A stretch of DNA of 64,000 bases. Origin: Branchiostoma floridae (Eukaryota > Chordata > Leptocardii > Amphioxiformes > Branchiostomatidae). Shown here piece by piece: positions 1-11,263 of this stretch. Below the pieces are notes generated by a model, which saw only the letters and a program-made list of their open reading frames with translations, searched no databases and had not been told where the DNA came from. Position 1 is the stretch's first letter. Each line of letters begins with the position of its first letter. The stretch spans positions 20,849,326 to 20,913,325 of the forward strand of contig NC_049993.1 in assembly GCF_000003815.2 (NCBI RefSeq). The letters run 5' to 3'. The position numbers and the translations under genes are program-made.

Positions 1-253
1 ATGGAACGCATTGCTTTTCTATCGGTTCCTTGCAGGAACAATAGATATAAGCACATTAGTGGCAAAAATTGTCCTTAATCAGGCCAATCAGGGAATGAGG
101 CTGTTCTAACAGCTTTGATCTGGATGTTTCTACTGGTTACAGACCGGGCTAAACTAAAGGTCTTACTTTACACAACTACACTTTACTGTCTATAATATAA
201 CATGAGAAGATTTCTACATGTATTATCTGATAATGCACAGAGCAAAGCTGACA

Positions 254-3200
254 CTAGTGTTGACCTGATATCATGGAAGCAATATTACATTCTATCGTTT
301 CTATCAATGGATGGCTTCTGTGTTGAGGGTAAATTTGCCTCACCATATCCAAGGCTTCTTGGCAGAAGCTGATAGCTTTCCTGTGTTCACCCAGATGGCC
401 CCAGGCCACCCCCAGGTTCTGAAGTAATGTGACAATGTGTGAATGGTCTGTGGTCTGACCATAGATAGTCCTGAACATTTGCAGGGCCTGTTCAAGGTAG
501 CTGATTGCTTTCCTGTGATCACCCAGGTGTTGCCAGGCTCCCCCCAGGTTGTTGAGTGAGAGGGCAATGTGAAGATGTGCTGTACTCTCACCATAGATAT
601 TCCTGTACATTTGCAGTACCTGTTCATGGTAGCTGATTGCTTTCCTATGATCACCCAGATGGCCCCAGGCTCCCCCCAGGTTGTTGAGTGATCCCGCAAT
701 GTGTGGATGGTCTGTGGTCTGACCATAGATAGTCCTGAACATTTGCAGTGCCTGTTCAAAGTAGCAGATTGCTTTTTGGCAATCACCCAGGCGGTACCAG
801 GCTCCACCCAGGTTGTTTAGTGAGTTGGCAATGTCACGATGTTCTGTACTCTGGCCATAGATACTGATTCGCATCTGCAGTGCCTGTTCATGGTAGCTGG
901 CTGATTTTCTGTAATCACCCAGATTGTCCCAAGCTCCACCTAGGCTGTTGAGTGACAAGGCAATGTGAGGATGTGGTATACCATGACCATAGATACTGAT
1001 TCGCATTTTTAGTGCCTGTTCATGGTAGCTGATTGCTTTTCTGTTATCACCCAGATTATACCAGGCTGCCCCCAGGTTGTTGAGTGAGTTGGCAATCTCA
1101 GGATGTGCTGTAGTCTGACCATAGATACTGATTCGCATCTGCAGTGCCTGTTCATGGTAGCCGAGTGCTTTCCTAGGATCACCCAGATCAATCCAGGCTG
1201 TCCCCAGGTTGTTGAGTGAGGTGGCAATTTTGCGATGTGCTGTAGTCTGACCATAGATAATCCTGTACATCTGCAGTGCCTGTTCATGGTAGCTGATAGC
1301 TTTATTGTAATCAGCAAGGTTTTGCCAGGACATCCCAAGGTTGTTGAGTGAGGTGGCAATGTCAGGATGTGCTGTAGTCTGACCAAAGATACTCCTGTCC
1401 GTCTGCAGTTCCTGTTCATAGTAGCTGATGGCTTTCCTGTCATGACCTAGGTCTCGCCAGACTTCTCCCAGATTGTTGATTGACTTGGTTGCATCCATCT
1501 GCACTGCCTGTTCATAATAGCTGATTGCTTTTTGGCAGTCTCCTGCCATGTGCCAAGCATCTCCAAGATTAATGAACAATTCCGCAGTCTTACTGTCTGA
1601 ATCTCCATTTTCTTTCAAGGCCTTATAAAAGTGGCTGATAGCCAACTTATATCTACATAGCTGAAAATACATCATTCCGCATACTTTTGATGATTTCTCA
1701 TAGAGTTTCGAAGATGATGCGCTTGTTTTCTTTCCAGGTTCTTCAGACATAATTCGCTTCAAAGGGACTGACGTATAGTAATATCTGAAAAGCTGCTTTT
1801 CATTTGGCAAATAGAAGACTGGTTTCAGCGTACTTGTCACTACTTGATCATTGGTCTGTATTGATGATTCCTGTCCATACAGCATTGTTTCTATTGAGGC
1901 CAAAGCTGACAGGTTTTCCTTCTGTCCACCATTTGCAATGTAGGTTCTGAGCCTGAGTTCTGCTGAGATGCTGGTAAGCACTGTCAGGTGGTGTGCATTG
2001 TTGGGACTGATCACTTGTTGGTTTTCCATTTCTTCTATTGTCTCCCAAACTGTGGTAGGTATGATGCCTGAAGACAGTGCCAAGCAGTCCACTGCTACAG
2101 CTGGGAAGCGATAGAGTTCTTTCTTCACATCAATCAGCCTTTCTGTGATTGTTTCATTATCGTTTTTAATATTGTCCCTCAGTATCTCCTGTGCCAGTTG
2201 TTGAGCCATTTTACCTCCATCAGCTTGCAGTATCTCCCCAGTGATGGCCATGTATGTGTCAATCAAACCCTGGTCCCCTGCTATCAGGCATGGGTTTCTC
2301 AGGATAGTAGCAAGGTGATAGCCTTCCTTCAGGTACAGTGTAACATCTTGTTGTAGTATTGAAACCATGTTTTCTGGGGTGCAGATGAGTTCACTGGGTG
2401 GTTCGTTCTTTGTTTCCTGCCTGCCCAGTGGAGTCTTGCTTGCCTTTGGCATGGAGCCATCAAATGCAAACCCACGAGGTGTAACAGAGTCATAGTACCA
2501 GTTGTCAAGTGGATCTTTGGAGTAGAAGTCATTGAGAGATTTTATTCCCAGTGCTGGCAGGATGGTTTCTCCCAGGTTGACCACTTTGAGATGTAGATAG
2601 TGGGTGAGGTTGTGAAAATACACAAGACATTCTTCACTTTCTTCTTCTACCAAGATGGCAAACTCCAGGTCTGAGTATGGAGTTACCAGTCCTGTGGCCT
2701 GTGAACCCAAACCTATCAGGGCATACTTACAGGGAGAGGTACCCATCAACCCAATACACTCTTTTACAAGCTGGCTGATGAACTCCTTCCTTTGTTGAGC
2801 AATGTTCTCAAACAACTGCCTGACAGCCTGAGCTCGTTTTGCCTCTATCTCTTTGACACTTTTGTCATCCTCATCATGTACATAGGGATCCAGCTGCTGG
2901 TCAATGGTTTCCATCTCCAGCATGATCTGGTCCCGCATCTCCTTCAGCTGTTTCTTGTGGTATACTGTGTTGTCTTGGCTCGCACTGCATTGAATGCCTA
3001 AGATACATTTGAGAAACGCCTTCTCTAAATCTTCTATAGCTGTTTCTATGTTACCATTGAGGACTTGATCCTCTGACCTGGCTATTGCAGCATTGTAGAG
3101 TGCTGCTGCTTTGACAAAGTCTCCCCCGTCTCCTGTCTGCTGACCTCGCTTACTGTAGACATCCCCCAACTTACACAGGGGCTTCACCTCTCTCTGGTAC

Positions 3201-3289
3201 TGCTGGGCTGTGGGGTCTGGGGAGACACAGTCGTTTGCATTTACAGTGTTGCTGGTTATGCTTATATTATAGTCTGTAAATGTACACAT
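254..3289 (-). CDS. Nucleotidyltransferase-like domain plus TPR-array protein, main 3' exon
   Basis: The open frame gives 1011 residues from the ATG at 3289 to the TAG at 254. Residues 191-210 contain a G-L-G-S start followed by Y-S-D-L-E-F, with D207 and E209 in the DxE arrangement of nucleotidyltransferase folds (DUF294/GlnD-like). A helical region follows to about residue 500. From about 560 to 1000 there are roughly ten 42-residue TPRs of kinesin-light-chain or nephrocystin-3 type, with cores like SLNNLG, [14 protein letters not shown] and IYGQTTAH. At DNA level these form a 126-bp tandem repeat at about 340-1500. Residues 35-95 resemble the two repeats encoded by the upstream exon at 4785-5429, so the ATG at 3289 may not be the true start. 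An in-frame TAA lies just upstream of that ATG, so the acceptor must lie inside the frame; TCTCCCCAG near residue 25 is a good candidate. The family is probably a scaffold with a possibly degenerate NTase; the function is unknown. Confidence 0.85.
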   Translation of the reverse strand: MCTFTDYNISITSNTVNANDCVSPDPTAQQYQREVKPLCKLGDVYSKRGQQTGDGGDFVKAAALYNAAIARSEDQVLNGNIETAIEDLEKAFLKCILGIQCSASQDNTVYHKKQLKEMRDQIMLEMETIDQQLDPYVHDEDDKSVKEIEAKRAQAVRQLFENIAQQRKEFISQLVKECIGLMGTSPCKYALIGLGSQATGLVTPYSDLEFAILVEEESEECLVYFHNLTHYLHLKVVNLGETILPALGIKSLNDFYSKDPLDNWYYDSVTPRGFAFDGSMPKASKTPLGRQETKNEPPSELICTPENMVSILQQDVTLYLKEGYHLATILRNPCLIAGDQGLIDTYMAITGEILQADGGKMAQQLAQEILRDNIKNDNETITERLIDVKKELYRFPAVAVDCLALSSGIIPTTVWETIEEMENQQVISPNNAHHLTVLTSISAELRLRTYIANGGQKENLSALASIETMLYGQESSIQTNDQVVTSTLKPVFYLPNEKQLFRYYYTSVPLKRIMSEEPGKKTSASSSKLYEKSSKVCGMMYFQLCRYKLAISHFYKALKENGDSDSKTAELFINLGDAWHMAGDCQKAISYYEQAVQMDATKSINNLGEVWRDLGHDRKAISYYEQELQTDRSIFGQTTAHPDIATSLNNLGMSWQNLADYNKAISYHEQALQMYRIIYGQTTAHRKIATSLNNLGTAWIDLGDPRKALGYHEQALQMRISIYGQTTAHPEIANSLNNLGAAWYNLGDNRKAISYHEQALKMRISIYGHGIPHPHIALSLNSLGGAWDNLGDYRKSASYHEQALQMRISIYGQSTEHRDIANSLNNLGGAWYRLGDCQKAICYFEQALQMFRTIYGQTTDHPHIAGSLNNLGGAWGHLGDHRKAISYHEQVLQMYRNIYGESTAHLHIALSLNNLGGAWQHLGDHRKAISYLEQALQMFRTIYGQTTDHSHIVTLLQNLGVAWGHLGEHRKAISFCQEALDMVRQIYPQHRSHPLIETIECNIASMISGQH

Positions 3290-4784
3290 AATTTATACTG
3301 GCTTCTGTTTATCCTGAAAGAAAGAAATTAGTCAATGTGAAGCAGACAAAGTTGTGTGATGTTTACATACTCATACAGAGAAGAAGCCTCACAGAAATAA
3401 GATCTGTTTTTGATGACTAAGTCTTAACAAATATTCATTTTTATGAATCCATGACAACTTCACATCTGCAAGGTCCCGGCAACAGGATTGTTGTGGTTCC
3501 TATTCAGAGCTGGCACAAGTATCATCTTTTCCACAAATTTACAATTATTACAATAATATTAGTAGTAAAGGTTTATGGGGATCTGTCCAAGGAGGAAAAA
3601 GATAGGTAGGCAATGGAAAGAAGGGAGAATGGACAGGTATGACGCTAATAAGTGAAACATTTAAAAGAACAGATCTTCTGTCACAGTGGTACACTCCAAC
3701 TACATTGAAATCATTGATAGATGAGATACAATGTGGATGAGATGAAAGTTCATTGTCTCCATTCACTTTGCTGCTCCTTTACTGCATGGACTTGAAACAA
3801 ACACCGAATATGGTTATCATTTTCCCTAATGATTACTAATATTCTAAACTACATGTACATGCAATGGCTGTGTAACTGTTCTAACATGTTCCATTGCAAG
3901 AAGTTTATGTCCAGTACAAATTAGTGTACCAGGTTCTGCATTTTCACTTACTTCTTACATGTACTTTCTTGAGTGCAGCTGCAAAATGCTTCTCTGCTAA
4001 TTGTGATGTTAGCTGTATCAAGAAAATAATCTACATGTCAGCATCACTTAGCCTTTGCTGCCCAACTTACTTGGGAAATACACTATAGACTCAGGGCTCG
4101 AAATACCACACCATATGCAGATAAGTGCAGGTAAAATTGGAGCTGTGCAGGTATTTCTGGTGTCTACCTGCACCTAACCTGCACTGGTCCATGTACTGAA
4201 TTTTATACATAATGTCCTATCATCTAGGTGTGTATGGATTGTTATTAGCTGCATTGACTGTTACCACCTATAGAGTATAAAAGACAAAATAGCAATGGTT
4301 CCTGAACAATTTTAGTATGATCCATACTTCCTGAATTCAAATTCTGGTACAGGTAGTTTTCGATGTTTCTTGCACCAGTGCAGGTATGCAGAAAAAAGTA
4401 TTTCGAGCCCTGAGACTAGATAAAGACAAATGCAAGTGTACAAATTTATTGACATAGTGCACTGCTCATTTCATTCAGGATACATCATGCACATTTTGGT
4501 ATTTGGGAGGAAGCATGATATATTACTTTCAGCTCTGCTGCATTGGAGAAGTTACAAATCATGCCATAAAACAGTTTTTTTAAATCATCGTCAATATAAT
4601 AACTGGAGGTTCTTAAAAGAGCCTCTTGAAGTGTGTATCTGACAATTAGATATACATCACAATGTCATTTTACATTTTCTCAACTTGCTGCATATGTGAA
4701 AGGAAATATGCACATGCTTGCTTCTTTTTCTTTTATTAGAGAGGGATTTATTGTCCCAATAACAATCTACCAGGAGTCACTCAC
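3290..4784 (-). other. Presumed intron of the NTase-TPR gene
   Basis: No convincing coding exon was found between the two coding blocks, although the splice phases suggest one could be hidden here. The stretch holds the MITE at 4092-4412. The remainder is AT-rich and unremarkable. Confidence 0.45.
4092..4412. mobile_element. 321-bp MITE with CAGGGCTCGAAATA terminal inverted repeats
   Basis: The left end reads CAGGGCTCGAAATA and the right end TATTTCGAGCCCTG, a perfect 14-bp terminal inverted repeat. AGACT is present directly outside both ends (4087-4091 and 4413-4417), consistent with a 5-bp target duplication. The inside has several GTGCAGGTA-type motifs in both orientations, typical of foldback-rich non-autonomous elements. 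No transposase is encoded. The CAGGG ends suggest the hAT group, but hAT elements normally leave 8-bp duplications, so the superfamily is left open. Confidence 0.8.
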
Positions 4785-5429
4785 CCTCATGCGATGTTGC
4801 AGAGTCAGTTCTGTCTCAGGATCCCCACATCTTGTCAGGGCCTTGTTGTACAAGGCAGATGCCTTGGAGAACTTACAGTTGCCTTTCTTGAGGTAGAAAT
4901 CACCAAGCGATTTTAGAACCTCAGTCTCAAAGAACACGTCCCTATTTATAATTGCTGTTACCAATGCTTCTGTGTAAACATTCTCCACAGAGCACTGGGA
5001 TTTCTGAATGTCTTTGTCCAATTTGTCACAGATTTCTGCCACCCGTAAGACATTATTAGCAACTTGCATGTTGTTTGACAACTGGTACTGTGGACTGTAC
5101 CCCTGCAGCAGTTGTCTGGACAGTTTCTCCATGTAGCCGATACGATGTTCCAGTGTTTGTCCCATGTCTGGATCTGTGCAGCGCAGTAGAGCGGCAGCAT
5201 ACAGGGCAGCAGCCTTGTCAAACTCTGCTGAATCTTTACTGAGCTTGGCTTTCTGAAGATGCAGGTCTCCAAGACTTTTCAGGACTTCTACCTCCATGAA
5301 AGGGTCATCACCAAGAATAGCTTCTCTCAGAGCCCGTCCATACCCGACCTCTTGTCTATGGTGACTCTTGAGGCACAGCTCCAAGTTCTGTAACTTGTTT
5401 CCCAGGCTAGCCATGTTCAGGTCACCCAT
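4785..5429 (-). CDS. Upstream coding exon of the NTase-TPR gene
   Basis: An open frame runs from ATG 5429 (MGDLNMASLG) to an AGG/GTGAGT donor at 4785/4784. It encodes two copies of a roughly 60-residue helical repeat containing EVLKSLGD, KAAALYxAAL, RCxDP and LxHRM. The start of the 254-3289 frame holds a third, related copy ([21 protein letters not shown]), which is why both are placed in one gene. The donor is in phase 0, while the best acceptor in the downstream exon is in phase 1, so a small exon between them or a different junction (for example CAGCCCAG/CAG) is needed. An ATG at 5629 opens a short frame ending at an AAAG/GTGAGG donor at 5560. Spliced to the AAAG acceptor near 5442 it would stop at once, so 5560-5640 is more likely a 5' UTR exon. 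Confidence 0.7.
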
Positions 5430-5640
5430 TTTCTTACCCTCCTTTAACAAAAGGAGAGAACATTTTGTTCATTAAAAGACAAGTGTTTGTTGACTATTAG
5501 GTGACATACTGCCCAGGTCAAGTAAGTCCCCAGGCAGACTGAAAGCCACAAAACCTCACCTTTCTTGCTAGAATCTTGTCTGTTTCTCCCTGTGCTGCTG
5601 AAAGTCCTGGATTTTTTCCCCCGACTCATGCAGAACTACT

Positions 5641-7344
5641 GCCGGGACTTTCCATGATGTCATGATCATACCTTTGTCTCATGATCTAGTAATTATTAAC
5701 TTACATGTTACACCTTTGACCACTTGGTCCTGTGGCAAGCACGTATACAGCATGCATTGTAGTGCACAACTAAAAATTGATTAGCAGTACCTGTAATATG
5801 TGGAAGATGTGAAGTCTGTGCTTACCACTTGATAAATTTAAAAGTTCCATGATTCTCACTGGGTCATCTTCAATGTTGGTTCAAATAAACATATTTGGAA
5901 AGACCAGCTGTAGACCTCACTTGACAGGGCCTGAAGAGGAAAATCCCTGTACTGTATCTCCATGTACCAGTGAGAGTGCTGGGTTTTTCCTGGCTCTCAC
6001 TCAGGCAAGACATTTGTTGTACCACTGTTGGGACATGTCATACCTGCATCACATGTCTGTCTTATGTCCTGGTTACTTATTAACTTCTACGTTACACACA
6101 TGTGGCTACTGGGTCCTGTGGCAATAAGGCATACAGCATATGCATGTATTATAAGTGCTCAACTAAGGCTACTTACCTGTAATGTGTGGAAGATGTGTAA
6201 GACTGTGTGATCATTTGATGACTGAAATTCGATGCCATCTCTTGGACTGTCATTTGCTTGAACTACGAATGTGAGTTTTGTCGATTTTTAGATACATTGT
6301 GTGACACATTGTGGCTGGTTGACTACAGGCCACAGGAACACTTCCAGTACTTTTGATTGAGTCATGCCTATGCCAACATGCTTTTGATTTCTATTCGCAC
6401 ATGATGTCCTCCTCACACCTTGGGTAACTGCACACTGTTACAGTCACATGCATACTGTATGGTTCCTAGCACATATTATAACAGAAGTAAGCTAAACAAA
6501 TATTTGTATATAAGAAGAACTTTATTGCGCAACGATCGTACACGGTACAATGTATGGCAAAAAAAAGAAGAGACAAACGTATCATCCTAATTACTAAAAC
6601 AAGTATCAAACTTAGTACATATGCAGATTATGGAAATAATGTTCACAACTGTTTCAGGGCTCTCACCTTGCACTTGAATGCTCAAAAGAAAGGAAAAGGA
6701 ACTACTGATAATCTTGTTGGGCCAGTCACTCTTGGCTGGCCCCAAAAGCTCTGATGTGTGTACATAAACAAACAAACAAAGAAAAATGTTTATATTAACA
6801 TTACGACAAGGAAACACTGGTAGCCAGTCAAGCTGATCATTGTGTGACACAACTTAACAACACAGACAAAACAAAATAAGGATAATATCACAAATTAATT
6901 TCTCTAAGCTATAAGGACCTATACATGAATAATATCATGAAGACCCATCAACAATGTCTCTAGTTAAGCTGTTTATATTTAAATTAAACACATTTGTTTA
7001 GTACAATATCTATCCATCTATCCACTTGTAGTCAGGAGTAGGTTAGTACAAACTTTACTCCACAGAGCCCTAGACTTTTTAAGCATTACTTTTCCCAGGT
7101 TCTTATACTCAGTTCCAGTATCTCTAATTAGAGTGTCATTAAAAGTCAAACTTTATAAAGCACTCGGCCACTATTTCCTGCCTGGCTCAACAAATTTTAC
7201 TCAATGCTGGGTGAGCTTCTGAGACAGCCATGCGAGACTTTCACAGATTCTTCTTAGTGTCCAAGGTATGTTCTGTGCACTGTGTATAGTAACTACAGTA
7301 ATATTAGGAGAAGAAAATCTCATGTTTGTTTACTGTTCCCCCAG
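5641..7344. other. Spacer between NTase-TPR gene and TRAPPC13 exons, with a duplicated segment
   Basis: Two diverged direct copies of about 190 bp lie at roughly 5650-5835 and 6030-6225. Both contain the order TTACTTATTAACTT-like, GGTCCTGTGGCAA, ATACAGCAT and TGTGGAAGATGTG. The left copy sits directly upstream of the probable first exon of the minus-strand gene. Around 6510-6560 the plus strand reads ACTTTATTGCGCAACGATCG, which on the minus strand resembles the 3' end of a LINE or SINE with an AATAAA-type tail. No earlier TRAPPC13 exon was recognised here. Confidence 0.4.
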
Positions 7345-9641
7345 GCCCCTGGCTATGGAGACATCAGACTGACAGTAGAACAGATCCCAGACGGAGTTCC
7401 CATGGAGAAACCCTTCAACTTCAAGTGCAGGGTCACCAACTGTTGGTAAGTTCAACTTCAAGTGCAGGGTCACCAACTGTTGGTAAGTTCAACTTCAAGT
7501 GCAGGGTCACCAACTGTTGGTAAGTTCAACTTCAAGTGCAGGGTCACCAACTGTTGGTAAGTACAACTTCAAGTGCAGGGTCACCAACTGTTGGTAAGTT
7601 CAACTTCAAGTGCAGGGTCACCAACTGTTGGTAAGTTCAACTTCAAGTGCAGGGTCACCAACTGTTGGTAAGTTCAACTTCAAGTGCAGGGTCACCAACT
7701 GCTGGTAAGTTCAACTTCAAGTGCAGGGTCACCAACTGTTGGTAAGTTCAACTTCAAGTGCAGGGTCACCAACTGTTGGTAAGTTCAACTTCAAGTGCAG
7801 GGTCACCAACTGTTGGTAAGAACCAACTTCAAGTGCAGGGTCACCAACTGTTGGTAAGAACCAACTTCAAGTGCAGGGTCACTAATTGCTGGTATGTAAG
7901 CAGGCTTCTTCCTTCGAAAATAGCATGTGTTGTGTAGAGGAAAGTGTGACTGGCTTAAATCAAATCCTGACTTAGCCAACTTGCAAGGATTGAGGGAAAG
8001 GAGTGATGTCCAAGACGTGGGTGCAAGTAAAGCAAGGGTTGTGAAAAATGAGTTTCTTTATTCAGAAGAAATGTTAAGAGAGGAAATTGTTTTTGACACA
8101 TGTTTTCCCAATGGTTTCCCTATAAGGAGAAAACATATTGTTTCTGCTGTTTGTTCTTTTCCTTTCTTCCTCCTACCAGAAAGGGTTTACAGAAAAGACT
8201 GGGTTGTGCACCTGGCCTTGCTACCTGGGCTGGCTATCACATTATGCTACTCAGATACCCCCATTCATAGCCCCAATTCTTTTTTTCACTCGCACACAAT
8301 ACTTTGGGGTGAGCCTAATGGTAATAGTATTGTATGCAAGTAGCTTGATTCAATACTAGGCGGAAAACATTCTGCTTTTTTGCAACAACAAAAAAAGACT
8401 TTTCAAGTTTTGTTTGTTTTTGTCCTGCCCAGTGAGAGAACGATGGACCTGTTACTGCTGCTACAGAACAGTGGAACCAGCGGGCTGTACTGGTGCGGGG
8501 TGTCAGGCAAACAGCTGGGCAAACTGGGCCCCAACACTCACATGGAACTCAACCTGACATTACTGGCCTCAGTACCAGGACTACAGGTCAGTACATATAC
8601 AGTAATGTGCAGCAATGTGCAGTAATGTTACAGTAATGTACAGTAATGTGCAGTGGGTTGTAGTGGGGTGTCAGGCAAACAGCTGGGCAAGCTGGGCCCC
8701 AACACTCACATGGGACTCAACCTGACTCTACTGGCCTCAGTACCAGGGCTACAGGTCAGTACAGTAATGTGCAGTAATGTTACAGTAATGTGCAGTAATG
8801 TACAGTAATGTACAGTGGGTTATAGTGGGGTGTCAGGGAAACAGCTGGGCAAACTGGGCCCCTACAGTTATGTACAGTAATGAACAGTCATGTACAGGTT
8901 AGCACAGGATTACAGGTCAGTATAGTAATGTACAGTAATGTTACAGTAATGTATGTACAGTGATGTTACAGTAATGTACAGTGGGTTATAGTGGGGTGTC
9001 AGGGAAACAGCTGGGCAAGCTGGGCCCCAACACTAACATGGAACTCAACCTGACTCTACTGGCCTCAGTACCAGGGCTACAGGTCAGTACAGTAATGTTA
9101 CAGTAATGTGCAGTTATGTACAGGTCAGTACAGTAATGTACAGTAATGTTACAGTAATGTACAGTAATATACAGTGGGTTATAGTGGGGTGTCAGGGAAA
9201 CAAGCTTGGGAAGCAAGCTGGGCCCCAACACCAACATGGAACTCAACCTGACTCTACTGGCTTGGATTTACAGGTTAGTAACTTAATAAAGGGTTACCGG
9301 TAATGCTCTGCATGCAAGTTAGCAAGCATTTTCCCCTTGAATCTGCTACGATATTCAAGACTACGATATTCAAGACTATTCAAACTGACATTTAAGTGCC
9401 CTGTGAAGCCAACATTTGAATGTTTAAGATCTTTCAGTTACATGTATTTCATGTCAGCAGTGGTTGAAGAAAAAGTCTGACTAATGTTGAGTTTTTTTTT
9501 TAATATCTTTATTTTGTCATATCTCACCTGTTCCAGAGCATCTCGGGTCTGCGGCTGACAGACACGTACCTGAAGCGGACGTACGAACACGACGACATCG
9601 CGCAGGTGTTTGTCTACTCAGACCAGGAGGAGCCGGCTTAG
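7345..9641 (+). CDS. TRAPPC13: TRAPPC13, last three coding exons
   Basis: Three exons splice in frame. Exon 7345-7445 follows a TGTTCCCCCAG acceptor and encodes [17 protein letters not shown] through FKCRVTNC, ending in phase 2 at a TTG/GTAAGT donor. Exon 8433-8586 (154 nt) encodes [24 protein letters not shown] and [11 protein letters not shown]. Exon 9537-9641 encodes [20 protein letters not shown], then [14 protein letters not shown] and TAG. These match the C-terminus of vertebrate TRAPPC13 from memory of the family ([46 protein letters not shown]). TRAPPC13 is a subunit of the metazoan TRAPPIII complex, a Rab1 exchange factor acting in ER-Golgi traffic and autophagy. Earlier exons were not found in the window. 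AATAAA occurs at 10053-10058. Both internal exon ends are embedded in tandem repeats. Confidence 0.93.
7417..7897 (+). repeat. TRAPPC13: 37-bp minisatellite of the TRAPPC13 exon end and 5' splice site, 13 copies
   Basis: Each unit holds the last 29 coding bases of the first recognised TRAPPC13 exon (reading FKCRVTNC) plus the donor start GGTAAGTTC. Copy 1 is the real exon end. Copies start every 37 bp to 7787; copies 11 and 12 are 38 bp and read GTAAGAACC. Copy 13, from 7863, is diverged with a GGTATGT donor. Copy 8 has GCTGG in place of GTTGG. Continuing past the first donor gives TGT TGG TAA, so only the first donor keeps the frame open. Confidence 0.95.
8587..9290 (+). repeat. TRAPPC13: Tandem duplications of the second TRAPPC13 exon tail with CAGTAATGT microsatellite
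   Basis: The last ~90 bp of exon 8433-8586 (from GGGGTGTCAGG to CTACAG/GTCAGTA) recur downstream at about 8665-8756, 8825-8860 (cut short after GGGCCCC), 8993-9082 and 9185-9275. Arrays of CAGTAATGT and CAGTAATGTTA separate them. Three of the extra copies keep a donor (CTACAG/GTCAGT twice, then TTACAG/GTTAGT). None keeps the real acceptor TGCCCAG. Confidence 0.9.
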
Positions 9642-11263
9642 GTCTGCAACCTTCTCAGCAAGGAAACTACACAGGGCACTTATGATGAAGGAAGAACTGG
9701 GAAGTCAGTGGCAAGACATTTTCTGAAGCTCAGTTGTTCAGTTGCAAATTTTCATCATAGCAAACTACGAAGTACATGTAATACAGGGTGATTCAAATTT
9801 GGGAACTTTGAGAGAATCAAAAACATTTCTCCCAATTTCAAAAGTCCAAAATTGTGAGTGCCCTTCAAAAGTTTAAAGTGACTGATGTTCAGTGCAATTT
9901 ATATACTGTAAAGCCTGAAGTATTCACACAGTTTCCACAGGGCGAAATCATGATGGCAGAAATAAATGTTTTTTGCGGTATAATTGTATCTACCATCCTG
10001 AAAACAAATTAATGCTTTTATGTAATCTGTTCTTAAAGTTATACTTCTGGGAAATAAATTATCTATGACCAATGTTTATTTATGGGTTTTGTCGCTTATT
10101 TTATTTTGGGGCACACAGACCAGACCAATGTCCATGTGTGGATGGCATTCAGCACCAGGGACAGGTATGTGTGTGTGGATGGTGTTCGGTACCAGGGACA
10201 GGTGTGTGTGTGTGGATGGTGTTCAGCACCAGGGACAGGCCTGTGTGTGGATGGTGTTATCATTAGGGACAGGTGTGTTTACAGGTTTGTGGATGGTGTT
10301 CAGCACCAAGGGCAGGTGTGTATCTGACCANNNNNNNNNNNNNNNNNNNNNNNNNNNNNNNNNNNNNNNNNNNNNNNNNNNNNNNNNNNNNNNNNNNNNN
10401 NNNNNNNNNNNNNNNNNNNNNNNNNNNNNNTTTCCATAACTAACCTATAGAGTAACACACCAGCTCCACAGGCGCACACAGAGGCTAGAGACCAATTGAG
10501 TTCCCCTCATTATTCAGCATTTATTCAAAATGCGATGGAATATATTTACATGATACAGCCAGGCTTATGGTGGTTGTCCACTGAGATACAACAACACATA
10601 CAACAACTTATCAAACAATATGAGTACATGTGCTACATACAGTACAAACATGCTCAAGTACATTGTACAGTATATCATGAAAGTCCAACTGGAAAATGTC
10701 GGGCGCTTTACTCTTTTGCTACAGTTTGTACATTGTAAGATGTCAGTCTTATGTCTAATATACTATTAGGCAATTTTACACCTAACTTTTACCTGGAATA
10801 TACACGTAGTTTAAAACTAGTTTTTCATACAGTTGTAACACACATGTTGTAATACACATGTGTATATACATGTTAAAAAAGTAAATCAGTTTATTTATTT
10901 TACCAGCAGTAACACTCAGGTAAGTCCTGTCACCCTTAAAAGTTTCCTGAAAGCTGTAATATTCATCAATTCCACACCGCAGTTTGTAACATTTTTTGCT
11001 TCATTTATGTACATACAATAACAACTATAGCTAGTTTACAAGAAAATGATCCATTTTAAAATGATAGGCCACCTTTGGCCACGTTGCTTGGTCTTAGTTC
11101 TGTTTTTGCCTGAAATATTTTTCTCTGTATCATTCTTTCCATAAATGTATAATTAGCAGTCATATATTTAGTATTTAGATAGGTCGAGGATTCTAAGCCT
11201 GTCCTCAAGAGCATTCCTTTAGCCTAGTGACTTTTGTGGTTCAGTTTGTGTCTTTATCTCTAT
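9642..11263. other. TRAPPC13 3' UTR, minisatellite, gap, LRR gene 3' UTR
   Basis: TRAPPC13 3' UTR extends to about 10058 (AATAAA at 10053). About six copies of a roughly 30-bp GTGTGGATGGTGTTC-type repeat follow at 10133-10325. A 100-N scaffold gap occupies 10331-10430. The rest is AT-rich and probably holds the 3' UTR of the minus-strand LRR gene; no gene was seen in it. Confidence 0.6.
10133..10325. repeat. About 30-bp minisatellite ending near a scaffold gap
   Basis: Repeated units contain GTGGATGGTGTTCAGCACCA followed by GGGACAGG. The array ends just before the N run at 10331, so its true length is probably longer and its collapse may have caused the gap. Confidence 0.8.

Noticed and set aside
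7200-7272. A preceding TRAPPC13 exon around LGELLRQP before GTATG
   Set aside because: Only LGE fits the expected sequence, and a stop follows in frame before any usable donor.
7417-7897. Regular direct repeats that could suggest a CRISPR array
   Set aside because: The units are contiguous 37-bp copies without unique spacers and consist of a eukaryotic exon end plus splice donor.
10065-10439. Frame of 124 codons rich in CVWMVF
   Set aside because: It is the translation of a minisatellite and runs into the N gap.
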